Positions 1-11,316 of a DNA stretch of 64,000 bases are shown piece after piece (position 1 is the stretch's first letter; each line of letters begins with the position of its first letter). The DNA is from Hymenopus coronatus (lineage: Eukaryota; Arthropoda; Insecta; Mantodea; Hymenopodidae). The notes beneath the pieces were generated by a model. That model saw only the letters and a program-made list of their open reading frames with translations. It ran no database searches and had not been told where the DNA came from. Location: NCBI GenBank assembly GCA_030762935.1, contig CM060880.1:11814501-11878500 (forward strand), in the 5' to 3' direction. The position numbers and the translations under genes are program-made.

Positions 1-616
1 AAGGTTTTCAAGAAAATCCCCCTAGCCCCAACTAGCCTTTACATGGAACTTTTTTCGAACATTTTGATTTTCTCAAAATGGCTCTAACGATTTTATTAAA
101 ATATCGTATATTAAAGATATTTACATGACAAATAAAATGTATATCTTGAAATTTCTGGGAATAGCTTCTGAAGACCACTTTATTCTGGATGAATTTTACG
201 AAATTTTGCGTAACTGCTAAACCGTAAGAGATGGACAAAGACTTGCCACACAGAATATGTAGAGCATATTAAAACACACAATTTATGTTATATACATTTT
301 TTCGTGGAACTGGTTGTTTTTAAGATGTTCATTGTTTATAGTTTCAGCTTTGAAAACATACCTTTCTCATACAGGAATGTGCTAACTCCTGTTCATACAA
401 AAGGAACTTTAGTCACATAGCAACCAGCTTTTGACTATCACTTTAACCTATGGTGCTCCCTTATATCCCTTCTACTTGCATGGAAGCAAGTAATAAGACT
501 ATTTCTGCTATTTTTTTTTACCCTCGATTAGCATGAAGTAAATAGAAGCATAAGCTTTTTAATAATTTTTTTTTCAGGGATGTGGAGAAAGTCATGTAAA
601 TGGAACACATCAGATT
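1..616 (-). repeat. Family P dispersed repeat, truncated by window edge
   Basis: Minus orientation. It begins within the element and ends with the shared terminus gtggagaaagtcatgtaaat plus ggaacacatcaga. Family P is non-coding, about 0.8-0.9 kb. One end is gtgtagagaaagtaaaaa next to a palindrome; the other contains gactttctctacat. The two ends thus share an inverted 12-mer, ACTTTCTCTACA. Confidence 0.8.
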
Positions 617-1324
617 TCTTTTCAATATTTATTTTTTGTCGCTTTGACTCGTAAAGATCTTAAAGCAACTGTAACATTGTGATAACAATAACTATTATGG
701 AATGGTTACAAGATGGAATATACATAATACAAATTGTGTTACTTAACATTGGGTTAGCAAACAGGTAACAACGAACACAAAAATGTAAATATTAATGACA
801 TTATCTTTAAAATTAATACAGAGTAATAATAGAAGGTACAGATGTATTCAATTGTAATGTATTTCTTACATTTCTGTAAGAAATGGAGGCAAATAAAAGC
901 TTGTTAATGTATGTTACAATTTTAATTTAAATTGTAGATATTGATAGCTTTTACGAACATAACATTTTTATACTTGGTTTCGTTATTACTTATTTAGTAC
1001 TTTTACATCACCAGTGATTTTGTACTTTTTCCTCTGGGGATCATAACGGCGGCATTCCGAAAGTATGAGAGATATTGTCAGTGGAGTATTGCAAGTTGTA
1101 CACTGAGGTTGGGCATCTCTGGTGATCAGGTAGACATGGGTTTTGTTGTGTGGCCAATTCTCAGAGGAGTGACGATGGTTTGTTATTTCCTATTTAGGTT
1201 TTTAAAACAGCAAACAGCAGTGAAGGATCCTCTGAGTGTAGTTTTGGTTGTTTGATGTTGAGACCATTGAGTTTTTCGAAACATTGTTGATTTTAGTACA
1301 CATGTAAATGCAGCAAGACCCTAA

Positions 1325-1390
1325 GTATTGAGTTCCACCCTAAAATTCTATACCAAAATTTTGTAGAAAATACACGTTTTGAGACTCTCT
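1325..1390 (-). repeat. Family P fragment
   Basis: Short piece matching the subterminal part (ttccaccctaaaattc...tacacgttttgag). Confidence 0.6.
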
Positions 1391-1421
1391 GAGTAATAAT
1401 GATAATAATAATATTTATGTG

Positions 1422-1950
1422 CCCATTTCATAGACTTTCTCTACCTGTACTGCATGCAAACTATACTTACAATGGATTACTCTTTTATCTACATCTTACT
1501 AACCGAGGTAAACATTAACAGAAATGGTCATATTACTTGCTTCTTTGAAAGTAGAAGGGAAATGGAACATAGTCAAATCTTTTCAAAGCTGGTCGCTATG
1601 TGAAACAATTGAAATTCGGTTCTCTTTGCATGAAAAGGAGTAAAACAAAAGATATTCGTATATGAAACGAATATAACTTCCCGTTTGAGAAAAGTATAAG
1701 TATTGCACGATTTTAACCAATAACAAGGAACATATCGCAAATGATAGCTCTACAAAAAATAAATAAGTCGATCAAGATATTAAAAAAATAAAATGTATAT
1801 TACATAAAGTGTGTGTTTTAATAGGGTCTATATTTTCTGTGTAATACATTTTATCTCTTGAGGTTTACTAGTCACGCAACATTTATCCACAATCAAGAGG
1901 ACATCAGATGCTTCCCAAGAAATTCAAGATATACGCATTATTTGTCATGT
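1422..1950 (+). repeat. Family P copy, 3'-truncated
   Basis: Plus orientation, starting at catagactttctctac and running to the internal motif aagatatacgcattatttgt, where similarity stops. Confidence 0.75.
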
Positions 1951-2204
1951 AATATATATAATTGTAGGGTTGGCCGTTTCGGAGACAAAGACCATTTCTG
2001 GTAATGACACGATTAGCATGGAGTATAGAAGAATAATCTTTTGTAGGAATATTTTGAGCTGAGTTTAAGTGATGATGTGGACGGAACATGTGATATTGTT
2101 GTTTTTGTTTGTTTATTTTTTTCTGGATCGATTACTAAACAATTGATAAAAGGTAATCGTTAGTTTTTTATTAACAAGGGGTGAATTGCGATTATACATT
2201 AGAA

Positions 2205-2390
2205 TTGACTGCCTCCGTAGTCGAGAGGTCATTGGTGAGCGAGCTGACTTTTCACCTCGAGGTTCCGGGTTCGATTCCCGGCCGGGGGTGGGAAGTGTTC
2301 TTTAATTAGGGTTACTCCCTAACCTCCATAGGTTCTAGAAGTGTGGTTGTTAGGGTGAATATACATGTGAAAACCTGCAGTACGCTTCAC
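2205..2390 (+). mobile_element. tRNA-derived SINE, family A
   Basis: The head resembles a tRNA: ctgcctccgtagtcgagagg (A box region) and gggttcgattcccggc (B box). Body: gggttactccctaacctcc and gaatatacatgtgaaaacctg. Related heads lie in reverse at 9501-9612 and 50590-50662. This is a retroposon head rather than a functional tRNA, because the 3' acceptor strand does not pair properly and the text continues without a terminator. Confidence 0.75.
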
Positions 2391-2445
2391 CAATGCTTAA
2401 TCTAAAACCTCGAAATGACCACATCGGCTATAGAAGTGAACATAA

Positions 2446-3307
2446 AAAAATGTGTTACACTCACATGACTTTCTCTAGCTGCTCTAAAAACAAGTTTCTT
2501 ACAAAAAATTATTATTCTTTCTACACCATGCTAACAGAGATAAACATTAGCAGAATTTTCTTATTGCTTAGTTCCTTATAAATAGAAGAGAACTAAAGGA
2601 ATGCGCTATGCTAAAGTGACAATCAAATATTTTAAAAGGCTTTCGTTATGCGATTGTCATTGCAAATGATTTCTTTGCTCGGCCAGGAATAGAACAAAAG
2701 AAAAACGGACACTTCCTGTCTGAGAAAAGTATACGTACTTTACAATTGAAACCAATAACAAGGAACATCTCGGAAAGGGTTACCTCCACAACAAAAAAGT
2801 AAAGGGACAATTTTTGTGTTTTGACGAGAGCTCTTACGGTTTAACAGTTAAACAAAATTCGGCAAAATTCATCCAGAATAAAGAGGTCTTCAGAGGGCAT
2901 TCCAAGAAAATTCAAGATATACATTTTATTTGGGATGTAAATATCTTTAATATGCGGGATTTTAATAAAAATCGCCAAGAGCCATTTTTTTAGAAAATAA
3001 AAACATTCGAAAATGTTTCCATGTAAAGGGTAGTTTGAGTCGGGGGATTTTCTTGAAAATATTCGTGTCGCATCCTTGGAAAATATCAAACCTAAATACC
3101 AAGTTTGGTATTAACGATCTTTTCGTTTTTGAGCTATGTTGTCCACATACACACGCGCGGACCTTTTTCTAAAAATATTTTTTTTAGGAATCAGGGAATC
3201 CCAAAACATACATTTCCGGTGAAATATTCACATCGAATTTTGGGGTAGAATACAATACCTTCTCTATCCACTGTATATTGTGCATGCGGGTTAGAGAAAG
3301 TAAAAAT
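2446..3307 (+). repeat. Family P copy, near full length (862 bp)
   Basis: Starts tgtgttacactcacatgact and ends ggttagagaaagtaaaaat. One of the most complete plus-oriented copies. No open frame of note. Confidence 0.85.
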
Positions 3308-3309
3308 AA

Positions 3310-4115
3310 ATAAATGAACATACTAATTTCATAGCTTTCTCAGTTTTCTCCCATATTTAGTCTTATTGGTTGTCTCCAGTTGTTCGTAGTTCTTGTACGT
3401 GTTTTGCAAACGCAACGTGCATACCATTTTATTGCATGCCGTTGATTAAGTAATACAATTATCTGACCTGGAAGTGGTGTTACTGTAATTCATTTGTTTC
3501 GTGGCAGACATGGTTTGCGTTAAAAAGAGGTGCTCCACTAATGCTCCTGGGAAGGAGATTATTGGTGATTACAATGAAGCCTGCTTACTTCCGGTCTCAG
3601 CTCGCAATGGAGTGCAGTGCTTGTTTAATACGAATTCAACTGTCAAGTGCTCTCTTCCTGTTTATTCTACAGATCGATGTTTATCGCCGACAAGGGTCAG
3701 AAAGCATTTTGGAGGACATCTTTGGTATTAAATTTGTATTAATTATAGAGAAACAGAGGTCAAAGCACTGTAAGTAATGCAAATATGCTTGATGCAGCAT
3801 TAATAACGGGCACTCTGAACGATAAAACAGCATAGCGTTGTTGCCAAGCTAGTGCAGCTTATCTGCACATCATTTGTAGTTAATAGCAAAGAGGATCTTG
3901 TTTGTACAGTGAGTCACGAAATAAGTGTGACAAAACTGATGCAACAGTTTTAACTAGGGCCTGGGTGTTAGATGGCATAAGCTTTCATTTTAGCTTCCCT
4001 GTGCGTTTTGATTTGCGAATCAGTAGACACCAATAATTTCCCTAATGAACTTTATTCTTATTGTAAAAGATATACACTAAAACACACGGAGAATTTATGT
4101 TGCCGTTTATAATTA
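3310..4115. other. Intergenic, nothing recognised
   Basis: Two short overlapping frames at 3501-3777 show no family features and differ only in phase, so they look like chance. No repeat family seen elsewhere in the window covers this stretch. Confidence 0.5.
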
Positions 4116-4117
4116 TA

Positions 4118-4118
4118 C

Positions 4119-4174
<56 letters not shown>
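4118..4174. repeat. (TTA)n microsatellite
   Basis: About 18 perfect TTA units, immediately followed by a reversed SINE C tail, so possibly a SINE-derived 3' tail. Confidence 0.9.
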
Positions 4175-4177
<3 letters not shown>

Positions 4178-4468
4178 CTAATTGGGTTTTTTTCCACACA
4201 AGCCGTGTGTAGGACAGGAGTTGGATAGGTAAAGTCAGCCTCATTTAATGCCATGCCGGTGTGTTCCCATGGTAGCTCAGTGGCAGAGCAACCGGCTAGA
4301 GATCACCTTGTGGTATGCCAGGAAACATACGAGTCAGTTGATCGATTTAATGCTATGCCGTATGTTGCCATTGTAGGTCAGTGGTAGAACAGCCGCTAGA
4401 GACCGGAAGATCCGTGGTTCATATCCCGCCTATGGCATTGAATTTTTTAGTCTAACTATACCTAGCCA

Positions 4469-4510
<42 letters not shown>
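4175..4510 (+). mobile_element. tRNA-derived SINE family C, inverted then forward copies, (ATT)n tail
   Basis: 4180-4255 is the family C 3' part in reverse (cacacaagccgtgtgtagga; agttggataggtaaagtcag). 4265-4440 is forward with two tRNA-like heads (ggtagctcagtggcagagc, then ggtcagtggtagaacagc and gtggttcatatcccgcc). The 3' part gaattttttagtctaact runs into an (ATT)n tract at 4468-4509. In better copies the head folds with a 7-bp acceptor stem and an apparent AGA anticodon loop. Confidence 0.75.
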
Positions 4511-5071
4511 AGTAATTAAATAACGCACCAAAATTTTCTGGCATAATCACCTTACAGTCTTGTATGAAATTACTTTCAATAGAAAATGACATGCGCGGAT
4601 GCAGCAGGACTTAGCGCTAATTTTCCTGCACATATACTTTTCTGTCTATGATACGGATTTGATGACTTACATGTTCAAAGCCACCGCTGCGTTCAAGAAT
4701 TTTCTGCAGCTTTGACAAATACGCAACTGCCATTTCTTTTCTGAAAATATCTGAAATTCTTTTTTCCCAGAGCACCATTGAGTAGCAATGAAGTAGTAAT
4801 AGCTTCTGGTATAAAACAAAAATGTCTGAACATCTGCAAGGGAAGCGAGAAGATTTCTTGGCCTTGGCAACGCAGAAAGCTTTTGTTTTATCCATTTTGT
4901 TTAGTGACGAATTTCAATGGGAAAATAACATTCTTATTTGAAGAAGGCAAACCAGGTTATTTTAGGTGTTAAACCCTCGCTTAGATTATTTTTGGGTGCA
5001 ATGAAGCTCACATAGTCTGCTTCAGGAAATGTGAAACAAGTACATATCTTAAATTTATTAATTAGTGAGAC
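4511..5071. other. Intergenic, nothing recognised
   Basis: Short overlapping frames on both strands around 4617-4972, without recognisable domains. No repeat match found. Confidence 0.4.
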
Positions 5072-5749
5072 AAAAGTGATGTGTTCCATTCATATGATTT
5101 TCTCTACATCTCTGTAACAAATTATTGTTAAAAAGATTATTATTTTATTTGCTTCATGGTAATCTAGATAAAAATTAGCAGAAATTGTCTTATTACTTGT
5201 TTTCTTGTAAGTAGGAGAGAAAAAAGGGAGTAAATTGGCTAAAGCGAATAGTCAATTTTTTTAAAAGCTGGTTGCTATGTGTTTGAAATTCCTTTGTATT
5301 GGAAGTATAAAACTGCTGCACTCCTCAGATCGTATAATTTCGAAAGTTATCGGTGTCATAAATTTCAAATTGCACAAACCAATTATGCATTTAATAAATG
5401 CTTTCAATTTACGGTAATAACACTTTTTTTTCGCGTTGTTCAACTACTTCACTTATCAGCTGTTAATGTTCCATATAAGGATTGTTGGATGTGGGGGATA
5501 TTCCTGAAAATCTTCGTGTCGTATACTTGAAAGATACTCGACTTATATACCAAATTCGGTACTTAACTAACATTTCATTTTTGAGTTATACTGGCCACGA
5601 ACAGACAAAAGAACACACACACAGGCGCGCACCTTTTTCTAAAAATTATTTGGGGGATTCAGAGGAACCTAAAACGTGTATTTCCGCTGAAATCTCGGTA
5701 TTGAAATTTTGGGTGGTATACAATACGTTCTCTGTCCACCATGTACATT
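5072..5749 (+). repeat. Family P copy with diverged middle
   Basis: Starts gtgatgtgttccattcatat. The segment about 5310-5460 does not match the family (probable replacement or insertion). Similarity resumes at ggatgtgggggatattcctg and breaks at tctgtccaccatgtacatt, where the next copy begins. Confidence 0.8.
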
Positions 5750-6560
5750 ACAAATTATTGTTAGAAAGCTTATGCTTTATTTACTTCATGCTAATCGAGA
5801 AAAAAATAGCAGAAATAGTCTTATTACTTGCTTCCTTGTAAGGAGAAGCGAAATAAGGGAGTGCCATAGGTTAAAGTGATAGTCATAAGCTGGTTGCTAT
5901 GTGACTGAAGTTCCTTTGTTTGTATGGCCAGGAGTTCACACATTCCTGTATAAGAAAAGTATAAGCTTTTCAAAGCTGAAACCAAAAACAAGGAATATCT
6001 AAAAACAAACAACTCCATGAAAAAAATATATATAACATAAACTGTGTGTTTTAACGTGCTCTACATTTTTGTGTGGTAAGTTTTTGTTCATCTCTTACGG
6101 TTTAGCACTTATGCAAAATTCCGTAAAATTGATCCCGAAGAAAGTAGTCTTCAGAGACAATTCCCAGAAAATTCAAGATATACATTTTATTTTTCGGGTA
6201 AATATCTTTAATATACGATATTTTAATCAAAATCGTTTGAGCCATTTTTAAGAAAATCAACATTTTTAAAAAAAAAGTTCCATGTAAAGGGTAGTTAGGG
6301 CTGGGGGGATTTTCTTGAAAATCTTAGTGTCGCACCCTTGGAAGATACCAAACTTAAATACCAAGTTTGGTATTCAACGGCCTTTTCGTTTTTGAACTAT
6401 GCTGTTCACACAGACAAACGGACCTTTTTCTGAAAATACCTTTTTTGGATTCAGGGGGACCCAAAACATTTATTTCTGGTGAAATCTGGTTATCGTATTT
6501 TTGGGTGGAATACAATACCTTCTTATACACTGTGCATAGTACGTGTAGTGAAAGTAAAAA
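5750..6560 (+). repeat. Family P copy lacking its first about 40 bases
   Basis: Joined directly to the preceding copy at acaaattattgttagaaagc and ends gtagtgaaagtaaaaagg. It is a head-to-tail junction of two truncated copies. Confidence 0.85.
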
Positions 6561-6948
6561 GGTTGGGAACGTGTGGTTGAAGTTAATTTTAGAGGCGCTA
6601 TAATTTTCGTAACTTTTTATTGTCGCTAAATGAATTAGGTTAGGTTGCCGGCAAACGCCCTGCCATTATTTCCGGCGATGGCTTTTGTATGCCAATTTGT
6701 AAAGATTTGTAGGGCGATGGCTTGCCAAACCTTTGTCACCCGCTAAATGGCCTGTAAGGTTAAACCTTGTGGGGTCACAGCTGCAGTCCATCAAGGCCTT
6801 TGAGCTGGGTCAGTAGCAGAAAGGGGGAGGCACCAAGCGCAGGCATTTCCATAAATTTCATTAAATTCCTTGTGTATAGTCTCCACATAATCCTCCAAAA
6901 AGCTTCGATATAGAGGTTTCACTGGAAAGATAACTTTGAGGTTAATTG
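6561..6948. other. Intergenic segment of unknown origin
   Basis: Higher GC than the flanks, with a partial internal repetition (gccatt...ggcgatggcttttgtatgcc and agggcgatggcttgcc). No coding frame. Confidence 0.35.
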
Positions 6949-7770
6949 ATTCTTCATTCTACACCATGGTAACCGAGATAAGCATTAGTAGAATGTTCTT
7001 ATTACCTAGTTCCTTATAAGTAGTAGGTAACTATCGTAAAGGAATGTGCTATGTTAAAGGGGTAGTCAAACGTTTTAAAAGCTATCGTTATGCGATTGTC
7101 ATTACAAATCGCTTCTTTGCTTGGACTGGAGTAGAACAAAAGAAAAGCGGACACTTCCTGTCTGAGAAAAGTGTAAGTACTTTACATTTGAAACTAATAA
7201 CAAGGAGTATCTCGAAAATGATAAAATCCATGAAAAAATGTATATAGCATAAATTGTGTATTTTAACGAAATCTACATTTTTTGTGCAGCAAGTTTTTGT
7301 GTATCTCTTACGGTTTACCAGTTATGCAAAATTCAATAAAAATAATCCACAATCAAGAGGTCTTTTGAGGCCATTCCCAGATAATTCAAGATATACATTT
7401 TGTTTGTCAGATAAATACATTTTATATACGATATTTTAATCAGAATCGTTAGAGCCATTTTTGTGAAAATAAAAATTTTCGAAATTTGTTCCACGTAAAG
7501 GGTAGTTAGGGGTGGGGATTTTCTTGAAAATCTTCGTGTCTTGGAAGATACTGAATTAAATACCAACTGTAGTATTTAATGGACTTTTAGTTTTTCAGCT
7601 ATGCTGCACACAGACACATACCGACATTTTTCTTAAAATGCTTTTTTTTTTGGGTTTCAGGGGGTCTCAAAACATATATTTCTGATGAAATCATAATATC
7701 GAATTTTTGGGTGCAATACAATACCTTCTCTATACACTATGTGCATAGTACGTATAGAGAAAGTAAAAAT
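6949..7770 (+). repeat. Family P copy, 5'-truncated
   Basis: Begins at ttcattctacaccatggtaa and ends gtatagagaaagtaaaaata. It belongs to a run of same-orientation copies between 2.4 and 8.0 kb. Confidence 0.8.
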
Positions 7771-7802
7771 AACGTATAACGCGTGTGTGTAGAAAACAGA
7801 AC

Positions 7803-7995
7803 TTAAAAAATCTGATGTGTTACATTCACGACTTTCTTTGCATATTCTATAACATTAAAATTCTTCTTTTAATCAAGATAAACATTACCGAAAACGGTCT
7901 TATTACTTAGTTCCTTATAAGTAGAACGGAAATAGGGAATGCACTACGGCTAAAGCGATTGTCGACTCTTTTAAAGATTACATGTGATTGTATGT
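7803..7995 (+). repeat. Family P terminal fragment (plus arm of an inverted pair)
   Basis: Starts taaaaaatctgatgtgttac and stops at catgtgattg, joined directly to a minus-oriented segment. Confidence 0.8.
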
Positions 7996-8573
7996 GCCCT
8001 TTACGTGGAATTTTCGAAAATTTTGATTTTCTCAAAAATGGCTCTAACTATTTTGTTTAAAATATCGTATATTAAAGATATTTACTTGACAAATAAAAGG
8101 TATATCGTGAATTTTCTGGAAATAGCCTCTAAAGACTACTTTATTCTGGATGAATTTGACGGAATTTTGCATAAGTGGTAAACTATAAGAGATAGACAAA
8201 AGCTAACTCAGAAAATGTGGAGCTCGTTAAAACACAATGTCTGTTACATACATTTTTGTTGTTGTTGTGGAGTTGATCATTTTGAGATATTTCCTGTTAT
8301 TGGTTTCAGCTTTAAAATACTTATAATTTTCTCATACGGGAATTTGTCAACGCTTGGCCACACAAAGAAACAGATTTCAATCCCATAGCAACCACATTTT
8401 AAAACATTTGACTGTCGGTTTAGCCTAGTGTATTCCCTCTTCTACTTATAAAGTAACTAAGTAATAAGACCGTTTCTGTTAATGCTCTACATTGAATAGA
8501 TAGAAGAATAAGCTTATGAACAACAATTTGTTACAGAGATGTAGAGAAAGTTATGTGAATGGAGACATCAATT
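7996..8573 (-). repeat. Family P segment (minus arm of an inverted pair)
   Basis: Begins ccctttacgtggaattttcg and ends tgtagagaaagttatgtgaa. With the preceding fragment it forms a fold-back unit whose two outer ends are the same terminus. Confidence 0.8.
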
Positions 8574-9224
8574 TTTTTGTGGTACCTAAACACTCTAACC
8601 TAAAACTATTGGGTAGAGTACAAACGCTAAGTTGTTACTGAACCTCTTTAGGCGTTAAATTCCATGTTGGCATAACTGTGTCTCGGTGTCTACCGCATGC
8701 ATATTTTGTTGTAATTAGATAGGGAGACATTGTCGTGAATCACACATATTGTTGAAGGCTGGCAGCCGAATTGCGATGGTAGCGTCAGTAACGCGGTAGC
8801 AGCGTATCCGTTACAAGCGTGCATATTGCAGTCAGCAACTCAGATTTGTGCTTCTCATTGCTGGAATAAAGACGTAAGTAATTCAAAGTTACAGAAAATA
8901 TGGATTCCCTTGCAGCCAGTGTATATATCTTCATTTTTCAAATGCATCAATTACAAATATCAAAATGTGAGTTATAAATCAGAAATAAATTAGGACGTTT
9001 TAACAAACCTTTTAGTTATTTAGCTGAGGACGTAAATGTTAACCTACTTGTGTGGTCATTGGAAGGGCAAATGTGTAATAGACCCCGTGGTGGTTAGATT
9101 CTATTTCGGTTTTAGACATAAACTTTGTTCCAGCAACGCATTCCAAAGATGAAAATAAACACAGCCATATTTCTCTTTAAGCGAGCTTGACCAATTTTCT
9201 TTCTGTCATATCTAGTGGACTGCA
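8574..9224. other. Non-repetitive intergenic stretch with a possible 5' exon
   Basis: No match to the window's repeats. CpG-richer around 8760-8873 with a strong donor (see separate entry). The rest is AT-rich without frames. Confidence 0.4.
8786..8873 (+). promoter_or_regulatory. Candidate non-coding first exon and initiator for the gene at 15389
   Basis: In otherwise AT-rich repeat DNA, 8760-8873 is unique-looking and CpG-richer. It holds an insect-type initiator TCAGT at 8785-8789 and ends in a strong donor, GAC|GTAAGT (gt at 8874-8875). If joined to the acceptor at 15364-15365 it would be a 5' UTR exon of about 88 bases. This is inference from position and donor quality only; no coding frame helps. 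Confidence 0.25.
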
Positions 9225-9500
9225 TTTTTACTTTCTCTAGCCCACGTGTACAATGTACATAGGGACAGAGAAGCATTGTATTCCACCCAAAAATTCGATG
9301 TCGAGATTTCACCGGAAATATATGTTTTGGGGTCGCACGAAAAAACCGTTAAATACCAAACTTGATATTTAGGTTCTGCATCTTCCAAGGGTGCAACATG
9401 CAGCTGTCCAAGAAAATCGCACCCCCCAGGCGCAACTACCCTTTAAATGGAAAAAATGTCGAAAATTTTGATTTTCTAATAAATGGCTCTAGCAATTTTG
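9225..9500 (-). repeat. Family P fragment, interrupted by a SINE
   Basis: Starts tttttactttctctagccca with the palindrome gtacaatgtacat and stops at ctctagcaattttggg, where a reversed family A SINE begins. Confidence 0.8.
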
Positions 9501-9612
9501 GGTAAGACTAGGGCTACCGGGTCCCGCAAAATTCCCCGCCCTAGCCGGGAATTGAACCCGAGACCTGTCAGCTTGCTCACCACTCGACCCCGGAGACAGT
9601 CTAGGTTACATG
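9501..9612 (-). mobile_element. tRNA-derived SINE, family A, reverse
   Basis: The complement shows a tRNA-like head: tccggggtcgagtggtgagc and cgggttcaattcccggc. It is inserted at the broken end of a family P copy. Confidence 0.7.
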
Positions 9613-10240
9613 CAAATGGTGCTTCAATATTTTTTGTTTGTATTTATTTACATATTGGACGAGGAATATATTATGTTAGCACTTGAACTCGTAAATTATA
9701 AGGAGGGTAAGAAGTGAAGTACACCCAAACCAGCATTTTCAATAACTTCATTAGTTCATTACCGTCAACACACTGCTGGTTTGATAAACACACATTATGA
9801 ACCGTATCATCGATTGTGGGTAGATTTAGCTTGCGTTTAGAGGTCGTCGCATTCTGAATGATGTGTGAATTATGCATGCTAATACATTTTATGCTCAGCG
9901 GAACATTAATTATTACATGCTATTGAGAGCATACCAACTGATACTTTCTAATACATTAGTTAGTACTCTATGGGTGATCATACAGTGAACTAGAGAGCAC
10001 TGATTACAATCTAATCATCAAATTTATTTATTCATCCGATGAAACATATACATGTTATTGGACACATCAAATTTAAATCAGAATAAATATAAATATATAT
10101 ACATATGATACAATAAATGCAGCCACATTAATAACATTAATGAAAAAATATTTGCATGTGTTATAAGAATATCTTGTAGACAGATTTATTGGCATTTATG
10201 CAAAAATGAGTGTTTATACAGTAAGAGTAAAATGGTAAAC
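9613..10240. other. AT-rich intergenic, nothing recognised
   Basis: Very AT-rich (tatatacatatgatacaataa and similar). No family P, SINE or frame. Confidence 0.5.
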
Positions 10241-10465
10241 ACAACACGCGTAGTGTCGTGGTAGCGTGTCTGCCTTACATTCAAAAGGTCGTGAGTTCGA
10301 ACCTCGCTTAGGGTGAGTTACCCGGATAAGGTTTTTTCGGGGTTTTCCCTTATCCTGAGAAGACGAATGTCGAGCAACTTTAAGCTCCGTGAACCCCGGA
10401 TTCATTCGAGCAACATTTCACAAATTTCATTCATCCGATATGAACAACCAGGTTTAAAAAACAAT
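10241..10465 (+). mobile_element. tRNA-derived SINE, family B
   Basis: Head tagtgtcgtggtagcgtgtc (A box) and gtgagttcgaacctcgc (B box). The body has ggataaggttttttcggggt and ccttatcctgagaagacgaa, and the 3' part cattcatccgatatgaac. Reverse copies lie at 45490-45890 and 51320-51530, and a partial forward copy at 51985-52090. Confidence 0.8.
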
Positions 10466-10688
10466 TATATATATCTAAGACGGCTTACCCTCCACATATT
10501 CATAATGAACTACTTTATTAAATAATTTCAAATATCCATTAACTGGTTAAAATACCATTTTTCCATTGAGTAAACTGAAAAATGGACTCCTCATTTATTT
10601 GGATTTTAAATATTCTGTTGCTTTCAGTAACATGTTTGTAGGTACGCCATATTGATTCAATTCCTCAACTGAGTAAAATTGGTTGGAA

Positions 10689-10689
<1 letters not shown>

Positions 10690-10719
<30 letters not shown>
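10690..10719. repeat. Poly(A) run
   Basis: About 30 consecutive A. Possibly an old retroposon tail, but no clear element precedes it. Confidence 0.8.
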
Positions 10720-10723
<4 letters not shown>

Positions 10724-10793
10724 TTCCTTTCCCTATTCCCAAAATACATTAACTTTAAAGTAAAAAATGAGAAATTTGCACAATTAATGTATG

Positions 10794-11316
10794 TTTTTTA
10801 CTTTCTCTACTGGTACTATGTACATAGTATATAGAGAAGGTTTTGTAATGCACCCAAAAATTCGATATCGAGATTTCACCGGAAATATATGTTTTAGGGT
10901 CCCCTGTATAAAAAAAAAACAACAACATTTTCAGAAAAAGGTCCTTGTGTGTGTCCGTGTGTCTGTGAACATAACTCAAAAACGAAAAGTCGGTAAAATA
11001 CCAAACTTGGTGTTTAAGTTTAGTATCTTCCAGGGATGCAACACGAAGATTTTGAGAAAAATTCTGCCACCCTAAACTACCCCTTACATGGAACTTTTTT
11101 CGAAAAATCTTAATTTTCTTAAAAAAGGCTCTAACGATTTTGATTAAAATATCGTATATTAAAGATATTTACCTGACAAATAAAATGTATATCTTGAATT
11201 TTCTGGGGTTAGCCTCTGAAGACTACTTTATTCTGCACAAATCTTACGGAATTTTGCATAACTGCTAAACCGTAAGAGTTGGAGAAAAACTTACCACACA
11301 AAAAAATGTAGAGCAC
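10794..11316 (-). repeat. Family P copy, broken by the Penelope-like fragment
   Basis: Starts ttttttactttctctactgg with the palindrome tactatgtacatagta and stops at aaaatgtagagcac, where Penelope-like sequence begins. Confidence 0.85.

Noticed and set aside
3501..3777. Two overlapping frames of 76-78 codons
   Set aside because: Different phases of the same DNA, no domain, no splice sites of note; consistent with chance.
4042..4254. 70-codon minus-strand frame with a poly-Ile run
   Set aside because: Translation of the (TTA)n microsatellite plus a SINE tail.
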